Assembly: GCF_014138285.1 (NCBI RefSeq)
Contig: NZ_JACGXN010000003.1
Coordinates: forward strand, 62,001 to 126,000
Source: Phyllobacterium myrsinacearum
GTDB lineage: Bacteria > Pseudomonadota > Alphaproteobacteria > Rhizobiales > Rhizobiaceae
Direction: 5' to 3'
Length of the DNA: 64,000 bases
Shown: in pieces, positions 17,824-26,531 of the stretch
How positions within the stretch are numbered: the stretch's first letter is position 1
Layout of the letters: each line of letters begins with the position of its first letter
Program-made: the position numbers and the translations under genes
Notes under the pieces: model-generated
The model's input: the letters and a program-made list of their open reading frames with translations, nothing else
What the model was told of the DNA's origin: nothing
Database searches by the model: none

Positions 17824-19134
17824 TTGTTATGGGCGGTGTTTTCTTTTCTCGCCCTTCATTCATTGGCATCAGCACGGGAAACAGTCTTTCCGCTGCATGT
17901 TTCAGCCAATCAACGCTACCTGGAGGACGCCGCAGGGCATCCTTTTCTTATGGTTGCCGACGCGGCATGGTCGTTGATAGGTGACCTTTCTCGCGACGAA
18001 ATCGATCATTATCTGGCAGATCGAAAGAAACGCGGTTTCAATACCATCCTGGTTTCTCTGATTGAACATCACTTCAGCCGAAATGCACCGCGCAATTTCT
18101 ATCAGCAATCGCCATTCGAAAAGAACGGGAACTTTGTTGCTCCCAATGAGGCATATTTTGACAATGTCGATTGGTTCTTGCGTCGTGCTGATCACGCCGG
18201 CTTTCTGGTACTGCTGTTTCCGGCCTATCTCGGCGTGAATGGAGGTAATGAGGGATGGTACAGCGAAATGCAGGCCGCTGGTGCTCCAGCGATGAAGAGC
18301 TACGGAGAATATGTCGGCAACAGGTTTGCCAAATTCAGTAATATCATCTGGATACAGGGCGGCGATTATGACCCGCCCCAGCGAGATCTGGTGGAAGCTT
18401 TGGCGACAACAATTGCCGAGACTGACCCGGACGCCATTCAAAGTGTTCACGGCAGTCGTGACGTGCGCACCGACATTGTTTGGTCAGATGCGCGTTGGAA
18501 AAAGCTTGATACAGTATACACCTATGGCAACGTTGCCGCTGCTACTCTTCAACAATACCTTGTGCAACCAACGCGACCGTTCTTCTTCATCGAAGGCGTT
18601 TACGAGGGAGAAAATGGTGCAACCGAAGAGACTGTTCGAACAACAGCTTACAGTGCGCTTCTGACAGGCGCAGCAGGCCAGGTTTTTGGCAACAATCCAG
18701 TCTGGCATTTTTCTGGTCCAAGTCTGCACGCGGAAACCGTCCCGTGGCCAATCGCCCTTTCCAGCCGTGGCGCCAAAAGCATGACCTACCTGAAAGAGTT
18801 CTTTGACACGGTCCCCTGGTGGAGCCTTGAGCCCGATCAGGGCAAAATGCTTGCACCACAAAGCCAATCCACCGCTGGCATTGCAGTGGCCGCACGCTCT
18901 CACGACGGAAAACTGTTTGTGGTCTATCTGTCTGGCACGCGTACTGCGACCATCAAAATGGACGTGAGCGAGCAATCGGGCAGGAAAGCCAAATGGTTCG
19001 ATCCATCTTCGGGAGAATTCACCGCGGCCGAAAAGCCGGCGGTGACAGTTGAAGGAAGCCTGGAATACAAAGCTCCCGATATCCGGAATGCATCCGGCTA
19101 TGGCGACTGGCTTCTCGTCATTACGCAAAACTAG
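17824..19134 (+). CDS. Secreted DUF4038 (apiosidase-like, GH140-type) glycosidase-like protein
   Basis: About 436 residues with an N-terminal signal peptide (LWAVFSFLALHSLASA) and a DUF4038 domain. Characteristic parts are PFLMVADAAWSL, KKRGFNTILVSLIEHH, WIQGGDYDP and FFIEGVYEGE, fitting an (alpha/beta)8 barrel with carboxylate residues. A C-terminal beta-rich part (ARSHDGKLFVVYLSG) resembles the collagen-binding-like tail of this group. The start is uncertain: the TTG at 17824 has AGAGG before it and puts the signal peptide at the N-terminus, while ATG 17758 would overlap the aminotransferase by 47 bp. A hydrolase inside a synthesis locus usually trims or releases the polymer. The target bond is unknown. 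Confidence 0.8.
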   Translation: MLWAVFSFLALHSLASARETVFPLHVSANQRYLEDAAGHPFLMVADAAWSLIGDLSRDEIDHYLADRKKRGFNTILVSLIEHHFSRNAPRNFYQQSPFEKNGNFVAPNEAYFDNVDWFLRRADHAGFLVLLFPAYLGVNGGNEGWYSEMQAAGAPAMKSYGEYVGNRFAKFSNIIWIQGGDYDPPQRDLVEALATTIAETDPDAIQSVHGSRDVRTDIVWSDARWKKLDTVYTYGNVAAATLQQYLVQPTRPFFFIEGVYEGENGATEETVRTTAYSALLTGAAGQVFGNNPVWHFSGPSLHAETVPWPIALSSRGAKSMTYLKEFFDTVPWWSLEPDQGKMLAPQSQSTAGIAVAARSHDGKLFVVYLSGTRTATIKMDVSEQSGRKAKWFDPSSGEFTAAEKPAVTVEGSLEYKAPDIRNASGYGDWLLVITQN

Positions 19135-19268
19135 AGCAAAAGAGGTAACGGCTTCTACGAAGGTTGAGCCGATCGCCTTCTCAATCCTCCAAACTCCTCT
19201 CTCGTCCCGGGATAGCCACGGAAGTAGCGTGGCGACCAGCAGAGACACCTTTGAAGAGGATTGGGACG

Positions 19269-20339
19269 ATGAAAGTACTTGTGACGGGGCATCGCGGTTA
19301 TATCGGGTCAGTCATGGTCCCGTTCCTACAAAAAGGAGGGCACGACGTTCACGGATTTGACAGTGAACTCTATCGAAGGTGTCATTATGCGCCCGGAGGC
19401 GCCATGCCAGATATCCCCGGTATACGCAAGGATGTCCGCGATGTGACTGTAAGCGACCTTCAGGGCTTCGATGCCGTCATTCATCTTGCGGCACTGTCGA
19501 ATGATCCGCTCGGCAACCTCAATCCCGATATCACCTACGAAATCAACTATGGCGCAAGCGTCCAGATGGCGAGAACAGCGAAAAAGGCGGGTGTTCCACG
19601 TTTTATCTTTGCCTCGTCATGCAGCAATTATGGCCAATCAGGGAGCGAGACTATTGATGAAACCGGCGCACTGAATCCGGTGACAGCCTATGGATGCTCC
19701 AAGGTACTCGCCGAAAGGGATATTGCCGAGCTTGCAGATGACACATTCAGCCCGACATATCTGCGGCCAGCAACGGCCTATGGACTTTCGCCCATGCTAC
19801 GCTTCGACATCGTACTGAATAATCTTGTAGCCTGGGCTGTGACGGAAGGCGTTATTTTATTGAAGTCGGACGGGACCCCATGGCGACCAATTGTTCACAT
19901 TGAAGATATTTCGCGCGCCTTTCTGGCCGTGTTGCAGGCGCCTCGGGAAATCGTGCACAATGAGGCATTCAACGTAGGTCAATCCGAGCATAACTACCGC
20001 ATCCGTGACATAGCTAAAATCGTAGCCGACATGGTTCCCGGTTGCCAACTGGAATTTGCGCCTGGCGCGGGCCCCGATACGCGGTCTTATCGGGTCAGCT
20101 TTGACAAGATCAAACGGGTACTGCCCGATTTCAAACCTGTTTGGGATGCCAACGCAGGAGCGGAACAATTGCATGCAGCTTATGTGAGCGCCCATCTGAC
20201 ATTCGAGGAGTTCGAAGGACCGCGCTATCAGCGCATCAGCCATATCCGCCAGCAGATTGAAGAGAGAAGGCTCAGCTCCAGCCTACGCCATATTTCCGCC
20301 GCGGAGCGCTGTCCTGCATTATCAGATGCAGTCGCATGA
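19269..20339 (+). CDS. NAD-dependent epimerase/dehydratase (extended SDR)
   Basis: A 356-residue nucleotide-sugar-modifying enzyme. It starts with [14 protein letters not shown] (the GxxGxxG NAD site) and has [11 protein letters not shown] and YGCSK, the Ser and Tyr-x3-Lys catalytic residues. The active-site segment lacks the Thr-Asp-Glu of 4,6-dehydratases, so an epimerase or ketoreductase is more likely. The start at 19269 lies 10 bp after GAGGA. The frame overlaps the DUF4910 gene by 14 bp, indicating coupled translation. It likely acts on the keto-sugar intermediates of the CDP-sugar module. Confidence 0.88.
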   Translation: MKVLVTGHRGYIGSVMVPFLQKGGHDVHGFDSELYRRCHYAPGGAMPDIPGIRKDVRDVTVSDLQGFDAVIHLAALSNDPLGNLNPDITYEINYGASVQMARTAKKAGVPRFIFASSCSNYGQSGSETIDETGALNPVTAYGCSKVLAERDIAELADDTFSPTYLRPATAYGLSPMLRFDIVLNNLVAWAVTEGVILLKSDGTPWRPIVHIEDISRAFLAVLQAPREIVHNEAFNVGQSEHNYRIRDIAKIVADMVPGCQLEFAPGAGPDTRSYRVSFDKIKRVLPDFKPVWDANAGAEQLHAAYVSAHLTFEEFEGPRYQRISHIRQQIEERRLSSSLRHISAAERCPALSDAVA

Positions 20340-21705
20340 CAACCTGGCGCCTGTTATGAGCGGCATCTCGCCCACACCCCACCGGGTGGGAACACCCGCT
20401 GATTCAGAGACAGATATAGGCACACGCATTCATGCACTCGCTGCCCGTCTTTTTCCGATATGCCGGAGCATCACAGGCGACGGAGTTCGTGAAACGCTGG
20501 GCATTCTGGGTCAGCATATCGATCTCACTCAACACGAAATACCCACCGGAACTCAAGTGTTCGATTGGGTCGTTCCGCCCGAATGGAACATCCGTGATGC
20601 TTATATAAAGGATGCATCCGGACGCAAGATCATCAATCTGGCTGAATCCAATCTACACGTCGTGAGTTACAGCAACCCAATTCATCGCATCATGCAATTG
20701 AGTGAACTCAAAGCACATATTCATACGCTGCCCGATCAACCGGATCTCATACCGTACCGAACCTCTTATTACAGCGAGCAATGGGGATTGTGCATGAGCC
20801 ATAATACCTTTCTCGCTCTCGAGGATGGCGATTATGAAGTTCTGATCGATGCCGAAAAGACGGTCGGCCATCTCACCTATGGCGAGTATCTCCACAAGGG
20901 TACCAGCGACAAGGAAGTGCTGCTGTCAGCGCACATCTGCCACCCTTCCCTTGCGAATGACAATTGCTCCAGTCTGGCCTTGCTCACAATGCTTGGCAAG
21001 ACAATGCGGGCCCGCAATACACACTACAGCTATCGCTTTCTCTTCGCTCCCGGAACGATCGGTGCTCTTAGCTGGCTTGCTGAAAACGAGGCCAGGGTGG
21101 GACGTATTGATCACGGACTGATCGTGTCATGCGTCGGGGACGGCGGCGGACCAACTTATAAACGCAGCCGTCTGGGTAATGCCACCATCGACCGTGCCAT
21201 GGAAAGTGTCCTTTGCACCGGTAATCGGCAGGCAATTATGCAGGACTTCAGTCCCTACGGTTATGATGAACGCCAATATTGCTCGCCGGGTTTTAATCTC
21301 CCTGTCGGACTTTTCCAGCGCAGCGGCTTTGGCACGTTTCCAGAGTACCACACATCTGCAGACAATATGACGTTTATTACACCTGAAAACCTTGCATTGT
21401 CATTCCGAATCATCACCGAAGTCATTGATATTCTTGAAACCAACTGGACTCCCGTCAACCTTTTCCCAAAAGGCGAGCCACAACTCGGCCGCCGCGGATT
21501 GTATGCATCGCTAGGTGGTGACAAATCAGCCGGACAGACCTCGATGGCTTTCCTTTGGGTTCTTAATCTGGCTGATGGAGCTCACAGTCTTCTCGACATC
21601 TCTTTGCGCTCCGGCCTGCCCTACACTGACATCTTTCACGCCGCGCAATTGTTGCTGGCAAAGGGGCTTCTGCGTAACGGTCCGAATAAAACTGCCAAAC
21701 ATTGA
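20326..21705 (+). CDS. DUF4910 (aminopeptidase-like fold) protein
   Basis: About 459 residues. The metal-binding pattern of M28-like aminopeptidases is visible as [16 protein letters not shown] (about residue 205) and [10 protein letters not shown] (about residue 345). The C-terminal part (about 390-455) looks like a winged-helix module. The family is annotated as aminopeptidase-like, yet its members recur in sugar-biosynthesis clusters. Here it sits between an epimerase and an RmlC-like gene. A role in nucleotide-sugar or substituent chemistry is an inference. The start is taken at the ATG 20326 overlapping the epimerase end; an internal ATG at 20356 is also possible. Confidence 0.82.
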   Translation: MQSHDNLAPVMSGISPTPHRVGTPADSETDIGTRIHALAARLFPICRSITGDGVRETLGILGQHIDLTQHEIPTGTQVFDWVVPPEWNIRDAYIKDASGRKIINLAESNLHVVSYSNPIHRIMQLSELKAHIHTLPDQPDLIPYRTSYYSEQWGLCMSHNTFLALEDGDYEVLIDAEKTVGHLTYGEYLHKGTSDKEVLLSAHICHPSLANDNCSSLALLTMLGKTMRARNTHYSYRFLFAPGTIGALSWLAENEARVGRIDHGLIVSCVGDGGGPTYKRSRLGNATIDRAMESVLCTGNRQAIMQDFSPYGYDERQYCSPGFNLPVGLFQRSGFGTFPEYHTSADNMTFITPENLALSFRIITEVIDILETNWTPVNLFPKGEPQLGRRGLYASLGGDKSAGQTSMAFLWVLNLADGAHSLLDISLRSGLPYTDIFHAAQLLLAKGLLRNGPNKTAKH

Positions 21706-21727
21706 GGGCAATGCAAATTACTCAATA

Positions 21728-22258
21728 TCAGACGCGGACAAGCGGCCAGGATTGGTCCTTTTCCGATATAACTGAGGGTGCAGCCGGCCACTCAATCGCA
21801 AAGGCGGGATCATCGAAACGCACCCCGCTTGCGGCGGGCGGATGATAGAACTCGGAGATGAGGTAGGACACCATTGTATCTTCTCTCAAGGTCTGAAAGC
21901 CGTGCGCAAAGCCCTTTGGAATATATAGCTGGCGATTATTGCTTTCGGATAATTCGAACCCCGCGTAACGCCCGAAGTTCTTTGAACCCTCGCGCAAATC
22001 GATAATCACATCCCAGATTGCGCCCCTTGTACAGGAAACAACCTTGACCTCCGCATATTCGGCTGTTTGAAAATGCATACCCCGCAGTGTGTGCACCTTG
22101 AGAGAATGCGATGCGCTGTGCTGTACGAATTGCGTCACCAAACCATGCTCTGCAAATGTCCGGGTGCAAAAGGTCCGGGCAAATGATCCGCGCGCATCAC
22201 CATGGGGAAGCGTTTCGATCAGCCATGCCCCGTTTAATTCTGTTTCGGTGAAATGCAT
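21728..22258 (-). CDS. dTDP-4-dehydrorhamnose 3,5-epimerase-like protein (RmlC family)
   Basis: A 176-residue cupin epimerase, slightly shorter than typical RmlC. Key stretches are DARGSFARTF, VHTLRGMHFQ (catalytic His), VVSCTRGAIWDVIIDLR and YIPKGFAHGFQ. It would epimerise C3 and/or C5 of a 4-keto-6-deoxy sugar nucleotide. No rmlA, rmlB or rmlD is present, and the neighbour rfbF suggests a CDP-linked substrate, so it is not called rmlC. The ATG at 22258 follows AGGATCCG. It is on the minus strand and converges with the DUF4910 gene with a 22 bp gap. Confidence 0.85.
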   Translation of the reverse strand: MHFTETELNGAWLIETLPHGDARGSFARTFCTRTFAEHGLVTQFVQHSASHSLKVHTLRGMHFQTAEYAEVKVVSCTRGAIWDVIIDLREGSKNFGRYAGFELSESNNRQLYIPKGFAHGFQTLREDTMVSYLISEFYHPPAASGVRFDDPAFAIEWPAAPSVISEKDQSWPLVRV

Positions 22259-22581
22259 CGGATCCTGCCCGTTTCTTCTGATCCGTGTGAGTGGATCGAA
22301 CACGCGATCTTCTCAGAGCCTTGGTGCAAATGAAACTCTCCATAAGAGGTAACCGATGCCGTACTTGAGGTTGAGCCAGCCAGCTCATTTCATACAGCTC
22401 GACATTGCCAGTTCTAACCACGCCGTTTGATGGAATGCCTTCCCTGCAGGTCCTCCGTTCGGATGATGCCCTTGGTCGCATTGGTATGTCGTCTCTCCCA
22501 TCGCGAGGCCGTAGGCTCGACATGAGGAAAACCGACAGGTTGCGTATCCGGGAACGTGGCCAATTTATCAGGAGCGAGGGT
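22259..22581. other. Divergent intergenic region of the CDP-sugar module
   Basis: About 320 bp between the RmlC-like gene (minus) and the C-methyltransferase gene (plus). Open frames cross it in both directions but lack start-site support. It should hold two promoters. No strong repeat seen. Confidence 0.4.
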
Positions 22582-23877
22582 ATGAACCTGCAGGCCAGCA
22601 CGCATTCACTACCGAACCAAGAGAACAGCAGAGTGCATATTTGCCGTCTGTGCAGTGCGGCTCTCAAGCACACTTTTGTTGATCTTGGCATGTCACCACC
22701 GTGCGAAAGCTTTGTTTCTCGTGAACAGCTTGATGAAATGGAGCCCTACTATCCGTTGCACACCTTTGTGTGCGAGGAGTGTCTTCTTGTACAGCTGGGC
22801 GAATACGTAAGCCCACAGGCCATATTCGAGGAGTATGCCTACTTCTCTTCGTATTCGACGAGTTGGGTAGAACACGCAAAAAACTACTGCCATCAGATGG
22901 CAGAGCAATTGCAGCTCGATCGGCAAAGCCTTGTTGTTGAGCTTGCCAGCAACGATGGCTATCTTCTGCAGCATTTCATTCCGATGAACATTCCCGCGCT
23001 GGGAATTGAACCCGCGGCAAATGTAGCCAAAGTAGCGATAGAAAAAGGTATCGCTACCCGTGTAGAGTTCTTTGGAAAAATGTACGCACGTGAGCTGGTG
23101 GCCGAAGGTCACCACGCTGATCTGATTGTGGGCAACAATGTCCTGGCCCAGGTTCCGGATCTCAATGATTTTGTCGCGGGAATGGTGGTTCTTCTAAAAC
23201 CGGAGGGCGTCATAACATTGGAATTTCCGCACCTTGAGAAACTCATTTCGCAGGGCCAGTTCGACACCATCTATCACGAGCATTTTTCCTATTTTTCTCT
23301 GCTTACCATCGAGCGTCTGGCTAAGAACCACCAGCTCAAGATTATCGATGTGGAAGAACTATCGACCCACGGCGGGTCGCTCAGGGTTCATCTGGCCCAT
23401 TCGGCAAGTAAAAGGCCCATACAAAAGAGTGTGGCTCATGTCAGGCAGAACGAGGTGGAGGCCGGGCTCGATCAGATCCCCACTTACACCGCTTTTACCG
23501 GCCGCGCGCGTCAGGTTAAACGCGATCTGCTGTCATTTCTAATTGCTGCCAAGTCAGCGGGAAAGACAATCTGCGGTTATGGTGCACCGGGTAAAGGCAA
23601 CACGCTTCTTAATTATTGCGGCATCGGCTCTGACTTCCTTGATTTCACGGTTGATCGCAATCCGTACAAGCACGGCCGCTATACGCCTGGAATGCATATC
23701 CCAATTGAGACCGTTGATGCGATCGACCGGCTCAAGCCGGACTACATCCTTATTTTGCCATGGAACCTCAAGGACGAGATCGTCAAGCAGATGCACCATG
23801 TACATGAATGGGGCGCCAAATTCATCGTGCCCATCCCGGGCGTCGAGATTATTGATCCGAGAGGTGATGAGCTATGA
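22582..23877 (+). CDS. Nucleotide-sugar C-methyltransferase (NovU/TylC3-like)
   Basis: A 431-residue SAM-dependent C-methyltransferase in three parts. The N-terminal zinc module has CRLC and CEEC Cys pairs (about residues 19-22 and 60-65). The Rossmann SAM domain has VVELASNDGYLLQHF. The C-terminal domain includes IYHEHFSYFSL with the catalytic region and GYGAPGKGNTLLNY. These are hallmarks of enzymes that methylate C3 of 4-keto-6-deoxy sugar nucleotides, yielding branched sugars. The start at 22582 has AGGAGCGAGGG upstream. The stop overlaps the cytidylyltransferase start (ATGA), so the two are translationally coupled. Confidence 0.9.
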   Translation: MNLQASTHSLPNQENSRVHICRLCSAALKHTFVDLGMSPPCESFVSREQLDEMEPYYPLHTFVCEECLLVQLGEYVSPQAIFEEYAYFSSYSTSWVEHAKNYCHQMAEQLQLDRQSLVVELASNDGYLLQHFIPMNIPALGIEPAANVAKVAIEKGIATRVEFFGKMYARELVAEGHHADLIVGNNVLAQVPDLNDFVAGMVVLLKPEGVITLEFPHLEKLISQGQFDTIYHEHFSYFSLLTIERLAKNHQLKIIDVEELSTHGGSLRVHLAHSASKRPIQKSVAHVRQNEVEAGLDQIPTYTAFTGRARQVKRDLLSFLIAAKSAGKTICGYGAPGKGNTLLNYCGIGSDFLDFTVDRNPYKHGRYTPGMHIPIETVDAIDRLKPDYILILPWNLKDEIVKQMHHVHEWGAKFIVPIPGVEIIDPRGDEL

Positions 23878-24686
23878 AAGTAGTTCTGTTCTGCGGTGGC
23901 ATGGGCACGCGTATTCGCGAATATTCAGAAAATGTTCCGAAGCCGATGATCCCACTCGGCTCGCAACCCATACTGCGTCATGTCATGCAGTATTATGCTG
24001 ACTATGGACACGAGGATTTCATTCTTTGCCTGGGCTATAAGGCAAATGTCATCAAGGACTTTTTCCTCAATAGTCGTCCGCAGACATTCGCAGACTGCGT
24101 TGTCAATGGTGACGGAACAGTGGAAGTGCTTGGGGAGTCGCAAAAGGACTGGCGCATATCCCTGATTGACACCGGCATATGGCGCAACATTGGCGAACGT
24201 CTCTGGGCGGTGCGTGACCAATTGCGAGGAGAGCGCATCTTCCTCGCCAATTACAGTGACGGACTCACCAACGTCGATCTCGACGACATGATCGAAAAAT
24301 TTGAGGCGAGCGGCAAAATCGCGTGCTTTCTTGCGGTGCGACCACCCCTCACATACCATCTGGCGGATATAGCCGAGGACGGCCGCGTTTGCGAATTTCG
24401 TACGTCCGACAGATCCGATATCTGGATCAATGGCGGATATTTTCTCATGCGTGGCGAGATATTTGACTATATGCGGGAATCCGAGGAGCTCGTACTGGAA
24501 CCATTCAGCCGGCTGATCAAAGATGAAATGCTCATGGCCTACAAGCATGAAGGCTTTTGGCGTTCGATGGATACGCTTCGCGACTGGCAGGCACTCCAGG
24601 AGATGGTGGAACGCGGGGAAATGCCGTGGATGATCCATGCGGCCACCCGCAGCAATACCAGCATGCCGATGGTTAAAGCCCTATGA
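23874..24686 (+). CDS. rfbF: Glucose-1-phosphate cytidylyltransferase
   Basis: A 270-residue nucleotidyltransferase that makes CDP-glucose from CTP and glucose 1-phosphate. The start FCGGMGTRIREYSENVPKPM is the nucleotide-binding loop with the catalytic Lys, and ANYSDGLTNVDL and EDGRVCEF follow, as in RfbF. It overlaps both the upstream C-methyltransferase and the downstream PIG-L gene by 4 bp. This shows that the modified sugar is CDP-activated. The next enzyme of the classical pathway, CDP-glucose 4,6-dehydratase, is not in the window. Confidence 0.92.
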   Translation: MKVVLFCGGMGTRIREYSENVPKPMIPLGSQPILRHVMQYYADYGHEDFILCLGYKANVIKDFFLNSRPQTFADCVVNGDGTVEVLGESQKDWRISLIDTGIWRNIGERLWAVRDQLRGERIFLANYSDGLTNVDLDDMIEKFEASGKIACFLAVRPPLTYHLADIAEDGRVCEFRTSDRSDIWINGGYFLMRGEIFDYMRESEELVLEPFSRLIKDEMLMAYKHEGFWRSMDTLRDWQALQEMVERGEMPWMIHAATRSNTSMPMVKAL

Positions 24687-25351
24687 GACCAGTGCCTCTT
24701 GTCCAGCGTGGACAACGGCTGTCTGTCCTGTGTCTCGGTGCACATTCCGACGATATAGAGATCGGTGCAGGTGGCACAATCTTGCACATGATCGAAGAAG
24801 GGGCGTTGCTTGATGTTCATTGGTGCGTACTCAGTGGTTCAGGTAACCGGGCAGCTGAGGCGCACGCGTCAGCCCTTGATTTTCTCGTCGGTGCATCATC
24901 AACGCACATCGAAATTGCAGAGTTCGAAGACAGCTACTTTCCCAGTCAAGCACGCGAGCTCAAAATCTGGCTCAACGCGTTACGCGAGCGGGTTTCCCCG
25001 GATATTATCTTCACCCACGCACGTGGTGACGCGCATCAGGACCATCGTGAAGTCAATCAGCTCACCACAAACGTGTTCCGGGATCATCTTGTTCTGGAGT
25101 ACGAAATTCCCAAGTGGGATGGTGATCTGACGGAGCGCAACGTCTATATCCCCCTGAGCACCGCAGATATGCAACGTAAGACAGAACTTCTTATGAAGCA
25201 TTTTGGCTCGCAACGGTCCAAGGACTGGTTCGACGAGGAAACGTTTTATGGTCTTGCACGTCTCAGGGGCATGGAATGCCGTTCACAAAGCAGGTTTGCA
25301 GAAGCATTCACTGCCAGAAAAATGACGCTTCAGATCGGTCAAAACACCTAA
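24683..25351 (+). CDS. PIG-L family deacetylase
   Basis: A 222-residue zinc-dependent N-deacetylase of the PIG-L/LmbE family. The metal motif AHSDDIEIGAGG is at about residues 20-31, with a second His cluster HARGDAHQDHREVN near 110-125. Family members remove acetyl groups from GlcNAc-containing or similar substrates. It ends the coupled trio with rfbF and the C-methyltransferase, so it likely acts on a sugar or on an intermediate of that module. The precise substrate is unknown. Confidence 0.88.
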   Translation: MRPVPLVQRGQRLSVLCLGAHSDDIEIGAGGTILHMIEEGALLDVHWCVLSGSGNRAAEAHASALDFLVGASSTHIEIAEFEDSYFPSQARELKIWLNALRERVSPDIIFTHARGDAHQDHREVNQLTTNVFRDHLVLEYEIPKWDGDLTERNVYIPLSTADMQRKTELLMKHFGSQRSKDWFDEETFYGLARLRGMECRSQSRFAEAFTARKMTLQIGQNT

Positions 25352-25691
25352 AGCCCGAAGATTTAGATGCCTGCTCATTTGCGTAAGCGATGTGGAACGA
25401 CCAGGCAGACCGGTTTCGATCGGACGCTTTCGGTCTCTTTACGCAGGATGGGAACCCCAATCACCCGCCACTACACCACATACCATCCATTATACCCAGG
25501 GTGGACTAGCTACATTATACTAACGGATTAATTTTGCCATATTCGAGTAATTATTCGATATCAAAGTAACTATAGTTGGATTTAAAGACTTTCCCAAAAG
25601 ACAGATGTAAATTGAATTCATCAAAAAAGTGCGAATGAAATACATGGATTATAAAATAATTCGCAAAAAACATCAGACTTGGGGAATTATT
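25352..25691. other. AT-rich intergenic region upstream of a LuxR gene
   Basis: About 340 bp with a marked AT-rich second half (25500-25690), unlike the flanking genes. It should carry the promoter of the LuxR-type regulator. I see no strong terminator for the preceding operon. AT-rich promoter zones of this kind are typical targets of MucR-like silencers in this order (inference). Confidence 0.35.
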
Positions 25692-26480
25692 ATGGATCTT
25701 ATACATGTACCGGTTAATACAAACGCATTATCGGAAGGCCGCGATGTTCGAGAGGATGCAAAGGAAAATTCACTCCTTCTCAAAAGCGCAAACGAAAACA
25801 AATTCAGCAAATACTCCATTGACGATTATTTGGTCATTATGGACAAACGCGCACTGGACAGGGAATGCCTGGCGCAAGCACTCACCACCCACCACATCGG
25901 CTTGAAGGTAAAGACCTGCGGATCATTGCAGGAGTGGCAAGCGTCAGACAAACACGTACCCGGACTGCGTGCCGTTCTAATCAATACGGGCAACCGTAAC
26001 CTCGACGATGATGAACTATCCACGGAGATATGCGAGCTTGTTGCGGCTTTTCACAACATCGCAGTCGTCGTTGTCGCGGATCATGATGATCTTACATCCG
26101 TTCTCAGAGCGCTGGAACTCGGAGTGCAAGGCTATATTCCAACGACGGTTGGGGTAGAGATCTGCATGCAGGCTATCGAGCTTGCAATTGCAGGTGGAAA
26201 ATTTGTTCCCGCAAGCAGTGTGCTTGCACTGAGGAAGCTCGTGGGTGGGCGAAGCGATGAATTCCGGCATATAACAACTTCATTCACCGCACGGCAGTCG
26301 GCTGTTGCCGAAGGACTGCGCCGTGGCAAGGCCAACAAGATTATCGCCTATGAATTGAACCTGTGCGAAAGCACGGTAAAAGTTCACATACGCAATATCA
26401 TGAAAAAGTTGGGTGCAACCAACCGGACGGAAGTTGCCTATAAGATCAGCGACATGATCCCGCGCGAATCCAGACTGTGA
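25692..26480 (+). CDS. LuxR-family regulator with a degenerate receiver domain
   Basis: A 262-residue protein with a receiver-like N-terminal half (about 45-170) and a LuxR/GerE helix-turn-helix (about 195-255; TSFTARQSAVAEGLRRGKANK, VKVHIRNIMKKLGATNRTE). In the receiver half, the expected phospho-acceptor Asp at the end of the third strand is replaced in LINTGNRN, and the acidic pair after the first strand is reduced to one Asp. It therefore probably does not use phosphorylation. The start at 25692 follows GGGGAATT. It lies directly before the co-polymerase gene and may control it. Confidence 0.85.
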   Translation: MDLIHVPVNTNALSEGRDVREDAKENSLLLKSANENKFSKYSIDDYLVIMDKRALDRECLAQALTTHHIGLKVKTCGSLQEWQASDKHVPGLRAVLINTGNRNLDDDELSTEICELVAAFHNIAVVVVADHDDLTSVLRALELGVQGYIPTTVGVEICMQAIELAIAGGKFVPASSVLALRKLVGGRSDEFRHITTSFTARQSAVAEGLRRGKANKIIAYELNLCESTVKVHIRNIMKKLGATNRTEVAYKISDMIPRESRL

Positions 26481-26531
26481 TGGGTGAAGAAACGCGATCA
26501 ATCAACATCCGATTTTTCAGGGATTTCCGCG

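Noticed and set aside
19269..20339. The extended SDR as the missing CDP-glucose 4,6-dehydratase
   Set aside because: The active-site segment reads SSCSNYG and lacks the Thr-Asp-Glu or Ser-Glu pattern of 4,6-dehydratases, so an epimerase or reductase is more likely.
21728..22258. Assignment as true rmlC of a dTDP-rhamnose pathway
   Set aside because: No rmlA, rmlB or rmlD gene is present in the window and the nearest nucleotidyltransferase is CTP-specific, so the family name is kept without the symbol.
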